A stretch of DNA of 64,000 bases from Polytrichum commune (taxonomy: Eukaryota > Streptophyta > Polytrichopsida > Polytrichales > Polytrichaceae), in contig OX485805.1 of assembly GCA_950295325.1 (NCBI GenBank), positions 51,794,758 through 51,858,757 of the forward strand, in the 5' to 3' direction. Below the pieces are notes generated by a model. That model did not search any database. It saw nothing but the letters and a program-made list of their open reading frames with translations, and was not told where the DNA came from. Shown here piece after piece: positions 22,451-33,646 of the stretch. The position numbers and the translations under genes are program-made. Numbering within the stretch: the stretch's first letter is position 1; each line of letters opens with the position of its first letter.

Positions 22451-22740
22451 ACTAGGGGTTAGGACAAGCAATTAAATTGTCATAGGCTCCCAACCATTTT
22501 GGGAACAATGGACATAAATGCCGAGGTGGTAGGTGGTAGGGGATAGGTTGAACCACCAAGGACCACATTACAGCGATTCATAATTCACATGCATGGATGC
22601 AACATGGCCCAACGGTCCGGGTCCAAACTAATCACTTAAAAACTCGATTTCTATTCTTAACAGTATGGCATTTGGATGGTTTTCATGGTCACAGCTCTTT
22701 GTCCGACTGTAGGGCGGCCCTAAGTTATGTGTCAAATTAA

Positions 22741-23155
22741 TTGTAATGGTGAATGACTATTATCGGTGCACTAAACTAGGAGTATAATGATTAAATTGTG
22801 GACCCGAAATAACTAATTGCAAGAAATGGTGGCCCAAAAAGGATGCAGTGATTGGCCAAATAGGTATTGTTTCACACCACTTGGGATCACTTTTGGGTGC
22901 ATCGAGTTAATCATTTCACATGCAAAGTAGGATATTTTGATGCTCAAATTAAGGAGACTCTATTATACAAGTAGGGGATTGGACTTACTTGCCTCTTTGG
23001 GAAATATAACTAGTTATTTTACAAGGAATCAAATCACAAAACAACTTGCATTCCTTGTAATTTCTTCTACTATATCTCTACAAAATATTGCACAAATGTG
23101 AAGCCACTCTTTCTCACCCAATCAGCTTATTTTCTCCATATTCCGTTTTTTCTAA
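22741..23155 (-). mobile_element. Dispersed element family B, copy 2
   Basis: Reverse-orientation copy. GGTGAATGACTATTATCGGTGCAC begins it and TATTCCGTTTTTTCTA ends it. Shares TGGATGCAGTGAT-type, ACCACTTGGGATCACTTTTGGG and AGGAGACTCTA blocks with the other copies. Confidence 0.6.
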
Positions 23156-24920
23156 TTTATGCTCATATGTGATAATTCCCTCAAGACCAAGTATTTTCAA
23201 TAGCCTCGCGGTTTTTCCTCCACACTCAAGACCTTTTGTATTACTACAAAATTATCATAATTTGTGCTATGTAAAATCCAAATTTGTTCTTTGCATTTTT
23301 TTTTTGGGGTAAGCAATGACATCTATACACCTTAATAAACAACACTTGACAATACAACACCTTCATTGTACGATGCATTTCCCGTCAACCAAACATTCTA
23401 GTGTTAATTTACCCTCATATTATGACTAAAGCGTTCATATTACAACATTTTTAGGCATGATTTGTGATATAACAAAGGATAATAATTTGCACACACGATT
23501 GGACCCACACTAAGGATATGCCTTGGAATCGGGGAGTACATGGTTTGACTTAACTTAACTCAAGATTAATTGTTTTGAACCTCGGTTTCAAACAAAGCTT
23601 GCACTTGAATCTTTGAGTTTGGGTGGAGTTAGAAGGGTTTAGGGATTGCAATTGCTAACATCGATCTCCAAATTTGCAAGCTAGAATTATGAAATTAATG
23701 ATTTCTCGTCTTGATTCAAAATTTGTCCTCAAATATGAATCTTGTATCTCTATAGATTCGAAATTTCAGCCCTTGCTAACTTATTCTCTTAGATTTGCCT
23801 ATGCCACTCTTCAATTTTTTTGCTCCAAAGGTGGCGACAATTTTTACTGGCAAATGGTTTTCATTTTGGCTATTATTTCAATATTTTCGTGGTTGATGAC
23901 CACATTTGCACACAAAACAACTTGCACACACTTTGGTAAGTGTTGACCTCTTCCGCACTAGTAATGGTCATCGTGCTCACTTCGTTAAGCTTCCGTTGCC
24001 CAACCTCCTTCCATTTATAGTTTCTATGTGTTGTCTTCAAGGTTTTTTTTTTTTACATTGTACTATTTGGGCTTTCTTTTGAAGTGAGTAAGACTTAATG
24101 ATGTCCATGAAGGTGAATTCCAATTAGATAACATGCAATTGTGTGTGAAATTTTCAAGAAATAGTTGGATGATGAGCATCAAAGGCAAGATTCTAACATC
24201 ATGCTCGTAACGTAATGCATCGAGTGCATTGAATCATGTAAATGTGATGAACATGTAATCTTTTATGAATAAATCGAACAAGATATCAATTCTAATATTA
24301 ACAAACATCATCAAAAGACAATAGATTCTTACTTCCATAAAGTGTGATATGGTGAAGACATTATCATGGGACTTTATATTTTCTTTAACTTCATATTGTA
24401 TGACGTTGTGAACATATCTCTTCAATAAAAAAAATGTTCTTTCATACTTATGTATCTTCATTTGTGTGTACCAAATGACATTTTACATTGACATATAGTA
24501 GGCCATTTTCTTGAAAAACCTTGATAAAACGACATTTGAAGCCAAAATGTCATATTATCGAGAATACGACATTCGGATGATACGACACTTTCTTACGCAA
24601 CCAAACATGTTACATAAAAAGATGGAGAACAAGAATAGAATTTGTATTAAAAAAGATTAAAATTAAAATTAAAACCACCTCATGGAATCTAGGGATAACT
24701 ATCATAGACCAACGTTTTGGAGAATCACATGTGAGGTGAGTGCACTTACTAAAAACACTGTTTGAACATTATAATATGCAAAGGGTTGATAATGACATCA
24801 AACAAAACTATGTGAACATATTCGCAAGTCCAAGCGAGGGCAACGGAGATTTGAGCTTGCTATTTTTGGGACCAAGGCAAGGTCTTCTAAGTTCTTGAAG
24901 TGAAAGACATGCATGACCTA
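23156..24920. other. Non-coding stretch
   Basis: AT-rich sequence without recognisable genes. A 90-codon plus-strand frame at 23674-23946 has a hydrophobic middle but no recognisable motif. Confidence 0.35.
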
Positions 24921-25356
24921 ATGTAGAAAAACGAAAATAGTGAAAATAAGTTGATTTGGCCACAAAGAGTGGCTTGAAATTTGTGCAATATTTTGCAAAG
25001 ATGGAGTAGAGGAAACAACGAGGAATGCAAGTTCTTTTGTAATTTTATTATCTATAAATTATAACTTACATTTTTGCAAAGAGGCAAGTAAGTCAAACCA
25101 TGTACTTGTACAGTAGAGTCTCCCTAATTCGAGCATCTAAATATCCTACTTTGCATTCAAATGCACACAAAATGGTTAACTTTATGCCACCCAAAAGTGA
25201 CCCCCAAGTGATATGAAACATTGCATCCAATCTAGCACTACATCTTTTTCGGGCCACCACTTTTACATTTAACCATTTTGGGTCCACACAAGATCATTCT
25301 ACTCTTAGACTAGTGCACTGATAGTGGTCAGTCACCGGTTTCCATTGTTCTACCAT
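24921..25356 (+). mobile_element. Dispersed element family B, copy 3
   Basis: Full-length copy with left end GTAGAAAAACGAAAATAGTG and right end read inward GGTAGAACAATGGAAACCGG. Carries all family landmarks. Confidence 0.65.
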
Positions 25357-25765
25357 AAAGCAATATCCTTTCTAGTATGTACATTGCAATACTGGAAAGG
25401 CACCTATACATTAGAATCCATTATAAGTCACCTCTCACAATTGGTGTACTTGCCTCATGCACATAATGGAATTGCTTGGTGGCAAGAGCTAGTGTGACCC
25501 ATTTTGAACAAAGTGATGCTCCCAACTTCCAATAACAATGAAGTTGCATGCGAGGAAAGGACTCGGTAAGTTGCATACAAGCACAACTCTTGTCTATATA
25601 TCCATATCAAAAATAATATGGGCGTTGTAAGTTTGTGGTCAAATCATCTCCATTGTGTCCCCCCAAGAGTAATTTAATATCCTTCAAGTTGAACCAATTT
25701 TTCCTATTAACACGAGTACCATTTGGAGCCACATGTTGTTTAGTTGTTCTTGCTTTCCATTCATG

Positions 25766-25919
25766 CATAACATTATTCAAATCTATAGCAGTGTTTTGTG
25801 GGACGACAGTATTCCCTGATATTCCCTGCATTTAATCTAAATGTGGGAAATATCTGGAAATACTATGTGGAATATTGTCAGTCCCACAAAACACTATTAT
25901 GGATATGAATAATGTTATG
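25766..25919. mobile_element. Two-bp-TSD MITE family, copy a (long form)
   Basis: A 154-bp hairpin element, CATAACATTATTC ... GAATAATGTTATG, flanked by TG on both sides. The interior holds AATGTGGGAAATAT and GTCAGTCCCACA, as in the other copies. Confidence 0.8.
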
Positions 25920-26489
25920 TGATACCCTTCTTTACCAATCAAGTTAACTACTAATCCTTGGCATAGAGACTACACTAAATATTTGATTGAGTGTGAAATT
26001 TTTGTTTTATTGTTTTTGTTTGCTTAAAGACAAAAGGTCAACCAATCAATGCCAAATAAGACACAAAGACACCAAATTTTAGTTTTGACATTAAACTTGG
26101 TGTATCATGTTAATCAAAGTAGTCTTCATGACTTGTCATATGACACATGCTTTAATTATCCCCCGATGATTACAAGACAATTAATGTGGATCAACGATTA
26201 ACAATGTGTGTGCGAAACTAAATCAAATGTGTAGCATGATAGTTGACGTTATGTTTGTATGAGTCTAAAATGATAGTCAATAAAATTGGTTTATAGCAAT
26301 GTGTAACTCCAATTGATTACTCACGTTAACATGACAAATTGGTATATTTTTGGTGTCTCAAGTTTTTATTTAAATGAAGTAACGAAGAACTACATTCTAT
26401 TTCACATTCATTGGGTGAGTAAGAGGTGCATAAGTTTCACTCATAAGGTAGATAACCCTCATTCGCTTTTTTAAAATTTTATTTTTATA

Positions 26490-26765
26490 AAGACACCTAT
26501 ATGTTGAGTGGTATGTGATTTGATGTGGCTCCAAGAACATATAGTTGAAAGACACGTGTCTAAAAAAAGATTGGGACACATTTTTTTAAATATGTTAACC
26601 ATTCTAGATTCAAGAATCAACATAATTTGGGGCGGGGGATGTATATAAAAAACATTATGAGCAAAACAAATCTTCACTTTGATATTGAACAACATATTCA
26701 TTGATTTACAAAAACCATGAATAAAGTGGCTACAACCTTGATTTGGATTTGTTAACCATTGTATA
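26490..26765 (+). repeat. Dispersed repeat family E, copy
   Basis: Shares ACCATTCTAGATTCA, CAAATCTTCACTTTGA, TTGATTTGGATTTG and neighbouring blocks with other family E copies. It abuts family F copy 2. Confidence 0.5.
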
Positions 26766-27060
26766 CTACACCATCTATGGTATTTAGTGGCACATGCATA
26801 ATAGTGTCACTTACCCTATTTTGAGGCATATGGAAGGTTACACTAATGACCAACAACTCCATCATTAGTGTCACTTCATGACACTCGGCGTTCAAACGCA
26901 CTTACTAATATCTTGGCATGAGTATGTTCAACAATGTTATGAGGTGTATGCCTATGCTATATGACAATGATCTACAAGTTGACTAAAGTGTACACAAATG
27001 ACACTTGACATTATTATGCTCAAGAAAATCTTCCCCTTGCATGCTAAAATGTAGACCTAT
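26765..27060 (+). repeat. Dispersed repeat family F, copy 2
   Basis: Collinear with 7126-7440, about 19 kb away. Leads directly into the 270-bp tandem array. Confidence 0.65.
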
Positions 27061-28440
27061 CATCTCAAGTATCCCAACGTGCTATGCTAAATGCCATAAT
27101 GCAAACGAATTATGACATTGAAAATGTTACTTATGTTGATGAATAACACCAAATCCGCAATTAGCAAATATGACACTTTGAAACCTCTGGGGATCTAGCT
27201 TCACAAGTAGTGTACATGACACCTGAAACACCCATAAATGGCGGAATCATGTGTTTCTTCACATCCTAGGAGAAGAAGCGGGGTAGTTGGAGAAAGTAAC
27301 CAATTAAAGACTCATCTAACCTTATGCAACAATTCCCCCCCCCCCCCACCCCACCCCCTTGCCCCAACCATAATGCACATGAATTACGACATTGAAAATG
27401 TCACTTACGTGGATGAATCGTATCAAATCTGCAACTAGCGAATATGACACTTTGAAAACCACTAGGGATCTAGCTTCACAAGTAGTGTACATGAAACCAT
27501 CAACACCCATAAACGGCGTTAATCGTGTGTTTCTTCACATCCTAGGAGAAGAAGTGGGGTAGTTGGAGAAAGTAACCACTTAAAGATCCATCTAACCTTA
27601 TGCAACAATCCCCCCCCCCCTCCCCTTCCCCTCGTGCCCCGACCATAATGCAAACGAATTACGACATTGCAAATGTCACTTATGTCGATGAATCATGTCA
27701 AATCCGCAACTAGTGAACATGACACTTTGAAAACCTCTAGGGATCTAGCTTCACAAGTAGTGTACATGACACTAGAAACACCCATAAACAACGTGAATCG
27801 TGTGTTTCTTCACATCGCATCCTAGGAGAAGAAGTGGGGTAGTTGGAGAAAGTAACCATTTAAAACCCATCTAACCTTACACAATAATTTCCCCCCTCTC
27901 CCCAACCATAACGCAAACGAATTACGACATTGAGAATGTTACTTATGTTGATGACTAGCATCAAAAGTGCAATTAGTTAGCGTGACACTTTGAAAACCTC
28001 TAGGGATCTAGCTTCACAAGTAGTGTACGTGACACTAGAAACACCCATAAACGGCGTGAATCGCGTGTTTCTTCACATCCTAGGAGAAGAAGTGGTGTAG
28101 TTGGAAAAAGTAACCATTTAAAACCCATCTAACCTTACGCAATAATTTCCCCCCTCGCCCCAACCATGACGCAAACGAATTACGACATTGAAAATGTTAC
28201 TTATGTTGATGACTAGCATCAAAAGTGCAATTAGTTAGCGTGACACTTTGAAACCTCTAGGGATCTAGCTTCACAAGTAGTGTACGTGACACTAGAAACA
28301 CCCATAAACCATAAACGGCGTGAATCGTGTGTTTCTTCGCATCACATCCTAGGAGAAAAAGTGGGGTAGTTGGAGAAAGTAACCATTTAAGGACCCATGT
28401 AACGTCATCATGCAATAATAATAATTTCCCCCTCTTGCCC
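27060..28440 (+). repeat. Tandem array of five units of about 270 bp with poly-C junctions
   Basis: The anchor (t/c)ACGACATTG recurs at 27112, 27386, 27661, 27924 and 28182, giving periods of 274, 275, 263 and 258 bp. Each unit carries GGATCTAGCTTCACAAGTAG, CATCCTAGGAGAAGAAG, GGGGTAGTTGGAGAAAGTAA and ends in CCATCTAACCTTA, then a variable C tract (up to about 16) before the next unit. The last unit is truncated near 28440. Frames across it are disrupted, so it is not a protein repeat. Confidence 0.9.
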
Positions 28441-28641
28441 AAGTTGTGTGCCAGCTGGGGGGGAAATGCGTGGTGTTGTGTTTTGTTGACTTGGCTCATG
28501 AAGAGGCCAGGCTGGGCTGCCCACATTGCAAGTTGACCGACCAAAAGAGTTGAGGGGGGCAGCAGCAGTAGCTAGTCGGGCCTTTGGCTTCCCTCCAGAC
28601 TGGCCATAAGTCCACTTGTGTTGTACAGGAACTCATTTTGT

Positions 28642-28648
28642 AGCTATA
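28642..28648 (+). promoter_or_regulatory. Possible TATA box
   Basis: TATAAAT sits in GTAGCTATAAATGTAGC, followed by CT-rich sequence (CCTCCGCCCTTTTCCCTCACCCTCC) typical of plant leaders. No ORF of note follows: the first ATG near 28713 opens only seven codons. It could be a decayed or element-borne promoter. Confidence 0.3.
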
Positions 28649-28975
28649 AATGTAGCACATTGGCCTCCGCCCTTTTCCCTCACCCTCCAACATCCTTTCC
28701 ATTTCGGTCCACAATGTCCACCCAACTCGTGTGCTAGAGCAAGCTAGAGACCCCCCTCTACTCTTTCTTTGACCCGGCCCCCACCACTATTACCGAGGTA
28801 AAAGGGAGATCGGTAGAAACGCGGCCGTGACCCCTCTCACGCCCCCTCCCGTGGATTTGTGGTTTATTCATCTCGAGTGGTTTTTGTTGTTGTTGTTGTT
28901 GCTGCTGTCCTCTATAGGGTCGAATCGTTCGAGAAAGAATTGTATGGGTTGTCATACAATTCGTTGTGTTTGCAC

Positions 28976-29283
28976 CTTGGGTAATGCTGGCAGGGGCCCA
29001 ACTCAAAGAGATGGGTGTCTACGCCTTTTTGGGTGTTACACGTTGTGGTAACGTTTTACCAAGAGTGTTATTTTTTACTCAGATAACATAAGTCGTTGGT
29101 ATGCACACCGAAGAATATGATACAGCTGACTTGGTGTGAAGTGATCGTGTTGGTCAAAGGTCGTACCAACGCTTTACTCTGAATGGGAACCCCACACTAA
29201 TTAGACAAAAAGATGTCTCCTTGGACTAGGGTTAGAGATTTGTCTCTTTGAGTTGGGCCCCCGTCACTATTACCCAAGGTGGA
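28976..29283. mobile_element. Inverted-repeat element with ACCTTGGGTAAT ends
   Basis: Left end ACCTTGGGTAATGCTGGCAGGGGCCCAACTCAAAGAG and right end read inward ACCTTGGGTAATAGTGACGGGGGCCCAACTCAAAGAG match over about 36 bp (in pieces). Further single copies of this end occur inverted near 28765-28800 (TATTACCGAGGTAAAAG) and 53065-53095 (TGTTACCAAGGTAAAGG), so the family is dispersed. No TSD was resolved. The (TTG)n run at 28884-28907 lies just upstream. Confidence 0.65.
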
Positions 29284-29541
29284 ACATAATACAAAGTAAC
29301 TTGGTTAAAAATGAGATTCTTGGGAGAAGAAGAAAAGAAGGTAAAGCAACTTGGAAATCCAAATAGAGTACCATAGTAGAAGGTGCGAAAGATGCTAAAT
29401 CTAGAAGAGTAAGATGATCCGACCCCATCTAAGTTATGTACATGGCAACATGGCTAAGAGGGAGAAAATGTGGGGAGGGGTTAGAAGATGATAGCCGCAT
29501 GTAGAGGGACGCCACTTTTAAAAAAGGTCCGAAATATTTTT

Positions 29542-30047
29542 GGGGTGGCAACTCAAACAAATAATTACAGGGGGCTCGTCCAAAAACTTCACAAAGGCAT
29601 AGATTATGTTTCAAATAATTTGGATTATGTTCTGAATAATCTAGATTATGTTTTAAATTATTTGGATTCAAGAGTTACAAAAGAGAAGTGGGAGAGAAGT
29701 CATTGAGAGAAGTTGGGAAGAGAGTTAGGATTAGGGCTCACAAGCCAAAATAATCCAAATTATCTTCAAACTTTTGTAGATTATTTAAATCATAATTAGA
29801 TTTGATGGAGACCAAATTATGGACGAGCCCCCCTGTCCAAGAGAAAGTGCACATTATTTTCAAATTATTGATGTATTATAATACATAGACATATTCAAAT
29901 CAAAAAATTACCACGTATTATGGACGGTCTCAATGTGCAATACATCACTTCATTCTAAATTTTGTAAAATTATTCTTTGGTATGAATGTACAAGGATAAT
30001 ATGGATGGATTATCTGTTATAAATTATTTTGCACTAGTTGCCACCCC
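29542..30047 (+). mobile_element. Dispersed element family G, copy 2
   Basis: A 506-bp copy with 12-bp perfect inverted ends, GGGGTGGCAACT and AGTTGCCACCCC. Inside, AGGGGGCTCGTCC (near 29570) and GGACGAGCCCCCCT (near 29823) form a second inverted pair, so hairpins are nested. Collinear with the reverse copy at 3636-4022. Confidence 0.65.
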
Positions 30048-31941
30048 GGGGAAATATCTTGACCAAAGGGCTCAACCCCAACCCCATGTTTGCTCGAGGG
30101 GTTGAGGTGTTTTGTGGGGTTGGCAGATCTGGGCACAATATTCTCTAACAATGTGTTGCGATGCCATTATGTTACATGCATCATACAAAGCTTGGGGCCC
30201 AAGCCCAGGCCCTCCCCCAACGCACTAGCAATTGTTGCTCTGCGCTGCATATTTGACATGTAGTGGCATGGAAACCGTGGGTGCATCGTCAATCCAACTC
30301 ATTAGTTTAAGCATGGCAGTACAAGCATCCAAGGGCTCGGCTAGGTTGGGATCCAGGGTGGCCTCAACTACTCTTGTGCAAGTCCACTTCCTCCAATGAT
30401 GTCCATCTATCCTACCCTCCCACTCATGTGGGACCAATGCTCCCTAAACATTGCTTGGAACCAACAACTTGTACGCTGGAGATAGATTGTCCCAATGCTA
30501 AGTTGAGGGGTATTTAACCTTGTATAGTCATTCAAATGTGATCAACATGACTAGTGGTAGGGGTTTCAGCCAAAAAAACGAAGTTCATCCATGCATGGTA
30601 TTTTACTGTGTCAATCTTTGCCCTCCATCTTATAGGTGTTTCAATCACGTCCAACAAATATGAGAACCCCGGCCAACATTGGTCAACACAACCTCTAACT
30701 GCAAGTGGCTAGTACTCAAATTTTAAGAACATAAGACTATGTAAATGATCTTATGTTTTGGTCTTTTATTCTTATTGGGTTGTTGTTTGAGTGATTTGTG
30801 TAGACAGTATACATAATCCCATGGTATTACTTTCACGAGTGTGTATTTTTAATGATGCTATTAGTAATTACAAAGTAAAGGTAGATGTTAAAAAGAGGGC
30901 CACCATGTTTAGATCAATTTAATGATTAGTAGATGTCATAGTTTTATCCATTTTATATTATCACCAATTGTAATCATTGCCTTAGCTTCAAGGACGTGTT
31001 CTTTAGGTCAAATTAATATGAGTTACATCCTAAGGATGAAAAATGAACCAACAACTTTCTCATTGGTAATTGAAAGTAGATTGTAAATGTAAGAAAGGGT
31101 TTATTTATTTATTTAATGTTTGATGTTTTGTATTTGTATTTTGTGTTTTTTGTTTAATGAGATTGTGCTTATGGTTTTCTCATTGTATATCAATTGCTTT
31201 GAAGGAATACGGGCAACATGCGTCGCTTTGTTTTGATTGCTTCACGCCGTTTGTTCACATCTAGTCAGCCCATGCATGCCGCATGTCATTGAGGTTGCTA
31301 AAGTTCATTTTCATATGGAGGTTTTAATCATAAGGTGGTTGAATGTAAACACTGCAAGGCAAAGATTTTGCAAATGCTCAAGGTGCCAAAACAGGCGGGC
31401 CCATGATGGATGTGAGGGGCGTAAGAAGACCAACCCAACACGTGCTTTGGAGATAATACTTGATGTCCATGGTTTATCTTTGATGTTTTCTTGTGCGTAT
31501 AGGGAAACCATATATGGATTGTGATGATTTTTTCTTTATGGGTTTACGGACTGCACAATGGGATTGCAAAGCCTCATGAGAGAGTTTTTTCCATAGTACA
31601 TGCATTTGCTCATGGCCTATGAGGACATGGTTCCGGGTGACACCAACTACTTGATTTACTTTGATTCTTAAAAAAAACAATATTTGTTTTTTTTTTTTGA
31701 AATCCTAGATAAGTTCAACTAATCCCCCCCCCCCTCCTGCCCCCAACACACACATTACTTATGTTATGGTGTGTGGTGAATTGTAGAAGCAAAATTCATG
31801 AAAACATGCTAGGACACCCACACATGCCATTTGAGCCCCGTTTTTTTTTGGTATGGGGTGCAAGATGCTGGCTATGGACGTTGCCGTCATGTTGGCAGCA
31901 ATTGAGAGTTATAGAATATGCTTATACCACTTTATAGTAGT
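30048..31941. other. Stretch without a supportable gene
   Basis: Open frames at 30225-30437 (-) and 31237-31524 (+) are somewhat protein-like. The latter has C-K-C-S-R-C-Q-N-R-R, a Cys-rich motif, and continues in patches to about 31670. I recognise neither. C tracts occur near 31725. Confidence 0.25.
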
Positions 31942-32325
31942 TAATGTAGGCGGTTGTATTATGGACACCTCCAACTACACATAACATTTTGGTCATTGGA
32001 TTAAGTTAGGAATTATCTTGTATTTTCTAACAACTATGATGAGTCACAAAAATTATTATTTATAGAATTAGAGTTTCATATGTAATAAATTATAAGAAAT
32101 TGTGTTTCTTTTGAATCGGATCACTAGACCCCCCCCCCTCCATTGTGTTTAGTATTAAACCTAACAACATGTTTGTATTCTGCGCACACACCTGATTGGG
32201 CCATTTCATCTTAGTAACACTTTTCTCTTTGGTGTTCATTCTTAACTATAAGCTTAGCCATAACACACCGCTCAAATCAAGGTGTTCAATCAAGAAGAGT
32301 GGCAACATAAGGCCCACATATAATT
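31942..32325 (+). repeat. Dispersed repeat family C, copy 3
   Basis: Diverged copy: GTAGGCGGTTGTATTATGGACACCTCC at the start and TGTTCATTCTTAACTATAAGC plus CAATCAAGAAGAGTGGCAAC at the end (in pieces). A C tract of nine lies inside near 32132. Confidence 0.55.
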
Positions 32326-32619
32326 GTCGCCCACAAAAGGGAGGATATACCCTAGCTAATATCATACAATAATTTCCCGCTTAAGTTTGCACCCGTTTAG
32401 GTACACATTCTGATTAAGTGTGCAATGTTTTTGACAAAAAAAACAAGGTTCATACTTTATTGTTTGAACATGTCATGGAGAGTCATTTGCTGTGAATGCA
32501 TGAATTTTTTTACGCTTGACATTCAATGTCAGTTTGTTAACATTTATCTCAAACATCTCAAACAATCATTGCAGTTCATCATAAATGTGTCTAACTTATG
32601 TTTAGGGGTTTTGGCATCA

Positions 32620-32811
32620 TTAGTCATTAGTGTCGTTCGTTGCAGTATGTTCTCCCGATTGTCCCAGACTTTCCGGTGGCGCCTTCACTGACTTCATATT
32701 CCCGCCCCATTCCCGCCCCAATGCCCGCTTGCTTGGCACGTTCAGCTTGCTCAACTTTGCAATGATTTCACATTGTTGGGCTTCGGTCAAGTGGATTGCC
32801 TCAATTTTCAT
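32620..32811 (-). pseudogene. CENP-B/Psq-type HTH fragment of a Tigger/pogo-like transposase
   Basis: From an ATG at 32811 the minus strand reads LTEAQQCEIIAKLSKLNVPS then K-R-A-L-G-R-E, the first helices of a CENP-B N-terminal HTH. The domain then breaks but continues in other frames as YEVSEGA and KVWDNRENILQRT. Two lesions explain this: an 11-bp tandem duplication (ATTCCCGCCCC at 32698-32708 and 32709-32719 on the plus strand) and a 1-bp deletion about 20 bp on. These domains normally lead a DDE transposase; no catalytic part is visible. The family call is from motif memory. Confidence 0.6.
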
Positions 32812-33086
32812 ATGTTTCGTGTTGCGTAATACATTGCATTAGAGGGTCTAGAAGGAGATATGAGTAAAGTACGCACCTACCAACTAAGTGCGCACCAACG
32901 GCTCCGGTTCAAAGTGCGTACTTAAGCAAGAGATTATTGTACTTCATCATCTAAGTGATTCGATCTAGTTTGATGCGTGGATCTGAACATATAATTACTT
33001 AGGGGACATGCCCTATTGTGTGGGGCCGGTAGATCCCAAGAGATTATTTGAGAATAATGTTATGGGATGTTGGGAGCTTAGTCTAA

Positions 33087-33378
33087 GAGCCAGTTTACAT
33101 GGAGTCCCAAGTATGACATGGATGCCTACATGGCAACACTTTTTGGAGGTGAGGCTTGGGACTTGTGTTGAGAGTTTGGTGGAGCAAAAAACTAGACTCA
33201 ACTCTCAACCCAAGTCCCCCAAATATTTTTGCATCAAATAATCAACATCCTACTTTAATGATATTTAAACATAATTTGATGGTTTCTTGAGGCTCAAAAG
33301 TTGGGACTTTGCCTCTCTGTTGGGACTTGCTAACAAGAGTGTGGCTTGGAACTTGGGACCCCATGTGAACCGGTCCTC
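33087..33378. mobile_element. Inverted-repeat element, first of an adjacent pair
   Basis: Left end GAGCCAGTTTACATGGAGTC; right end read inward GAGGACCGGTTCACATGGGGTC. It carries GACATGGATGCCTACATG, TTGGGACTTGTGTTGAGAG and GAGGCTCAAAAG, all repeated in the next element. Confidence 0.6.
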
Positions 33379-33646
33379 ATGGCCCGTTCGCATGGGGCCC
33401 CAAGTCCTATGTCCCAAGTATGACATGGATGCCTACATACATGACACTACTTTTTGGAGTTGAGACTTGGGACTTGTGTTGAGAGCTTAGGTTTGAACAC
33501 AAGTCTCGTGGATATTTCATCATTGAATAATGAAGATGTGACGTTAATGATATTTTGAGGCTCAAAAGCTGGGAGTTTTGCCTCCATGTTGGAACTTGTT
33601 AACATGCGTGGGACTTGGAGTTGGGGCTCCATGTGAACCCGCCCTC
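33379..33646. mobile_element. Inverted-repeat element, second of an adjacent pair
   Basis: Left end GGCCCGTTCGCATGGGGCCCC; right end read inward GAGGGCGGGTTCACATGGAGCC (pieces). Same family and orientation as 33087-33378 and almost touching it. A G-A-G-G-G-T-C-G-G-T-T-T-A-C-A-C end near 48490-48515 may be a relic of the same family. Confidence 0.6.

Noticed and set aside
27238-28544. Open frames with similar starts repeated through the array
   Set aside because: They follow from the 270-bp tandem repeat; frames break between units.
28496-29051. Several short overlapping ORFs on both strands
   Set aside because: They lie in inverted-repeat element ends and a (TTG)n run; none resembles a protein.
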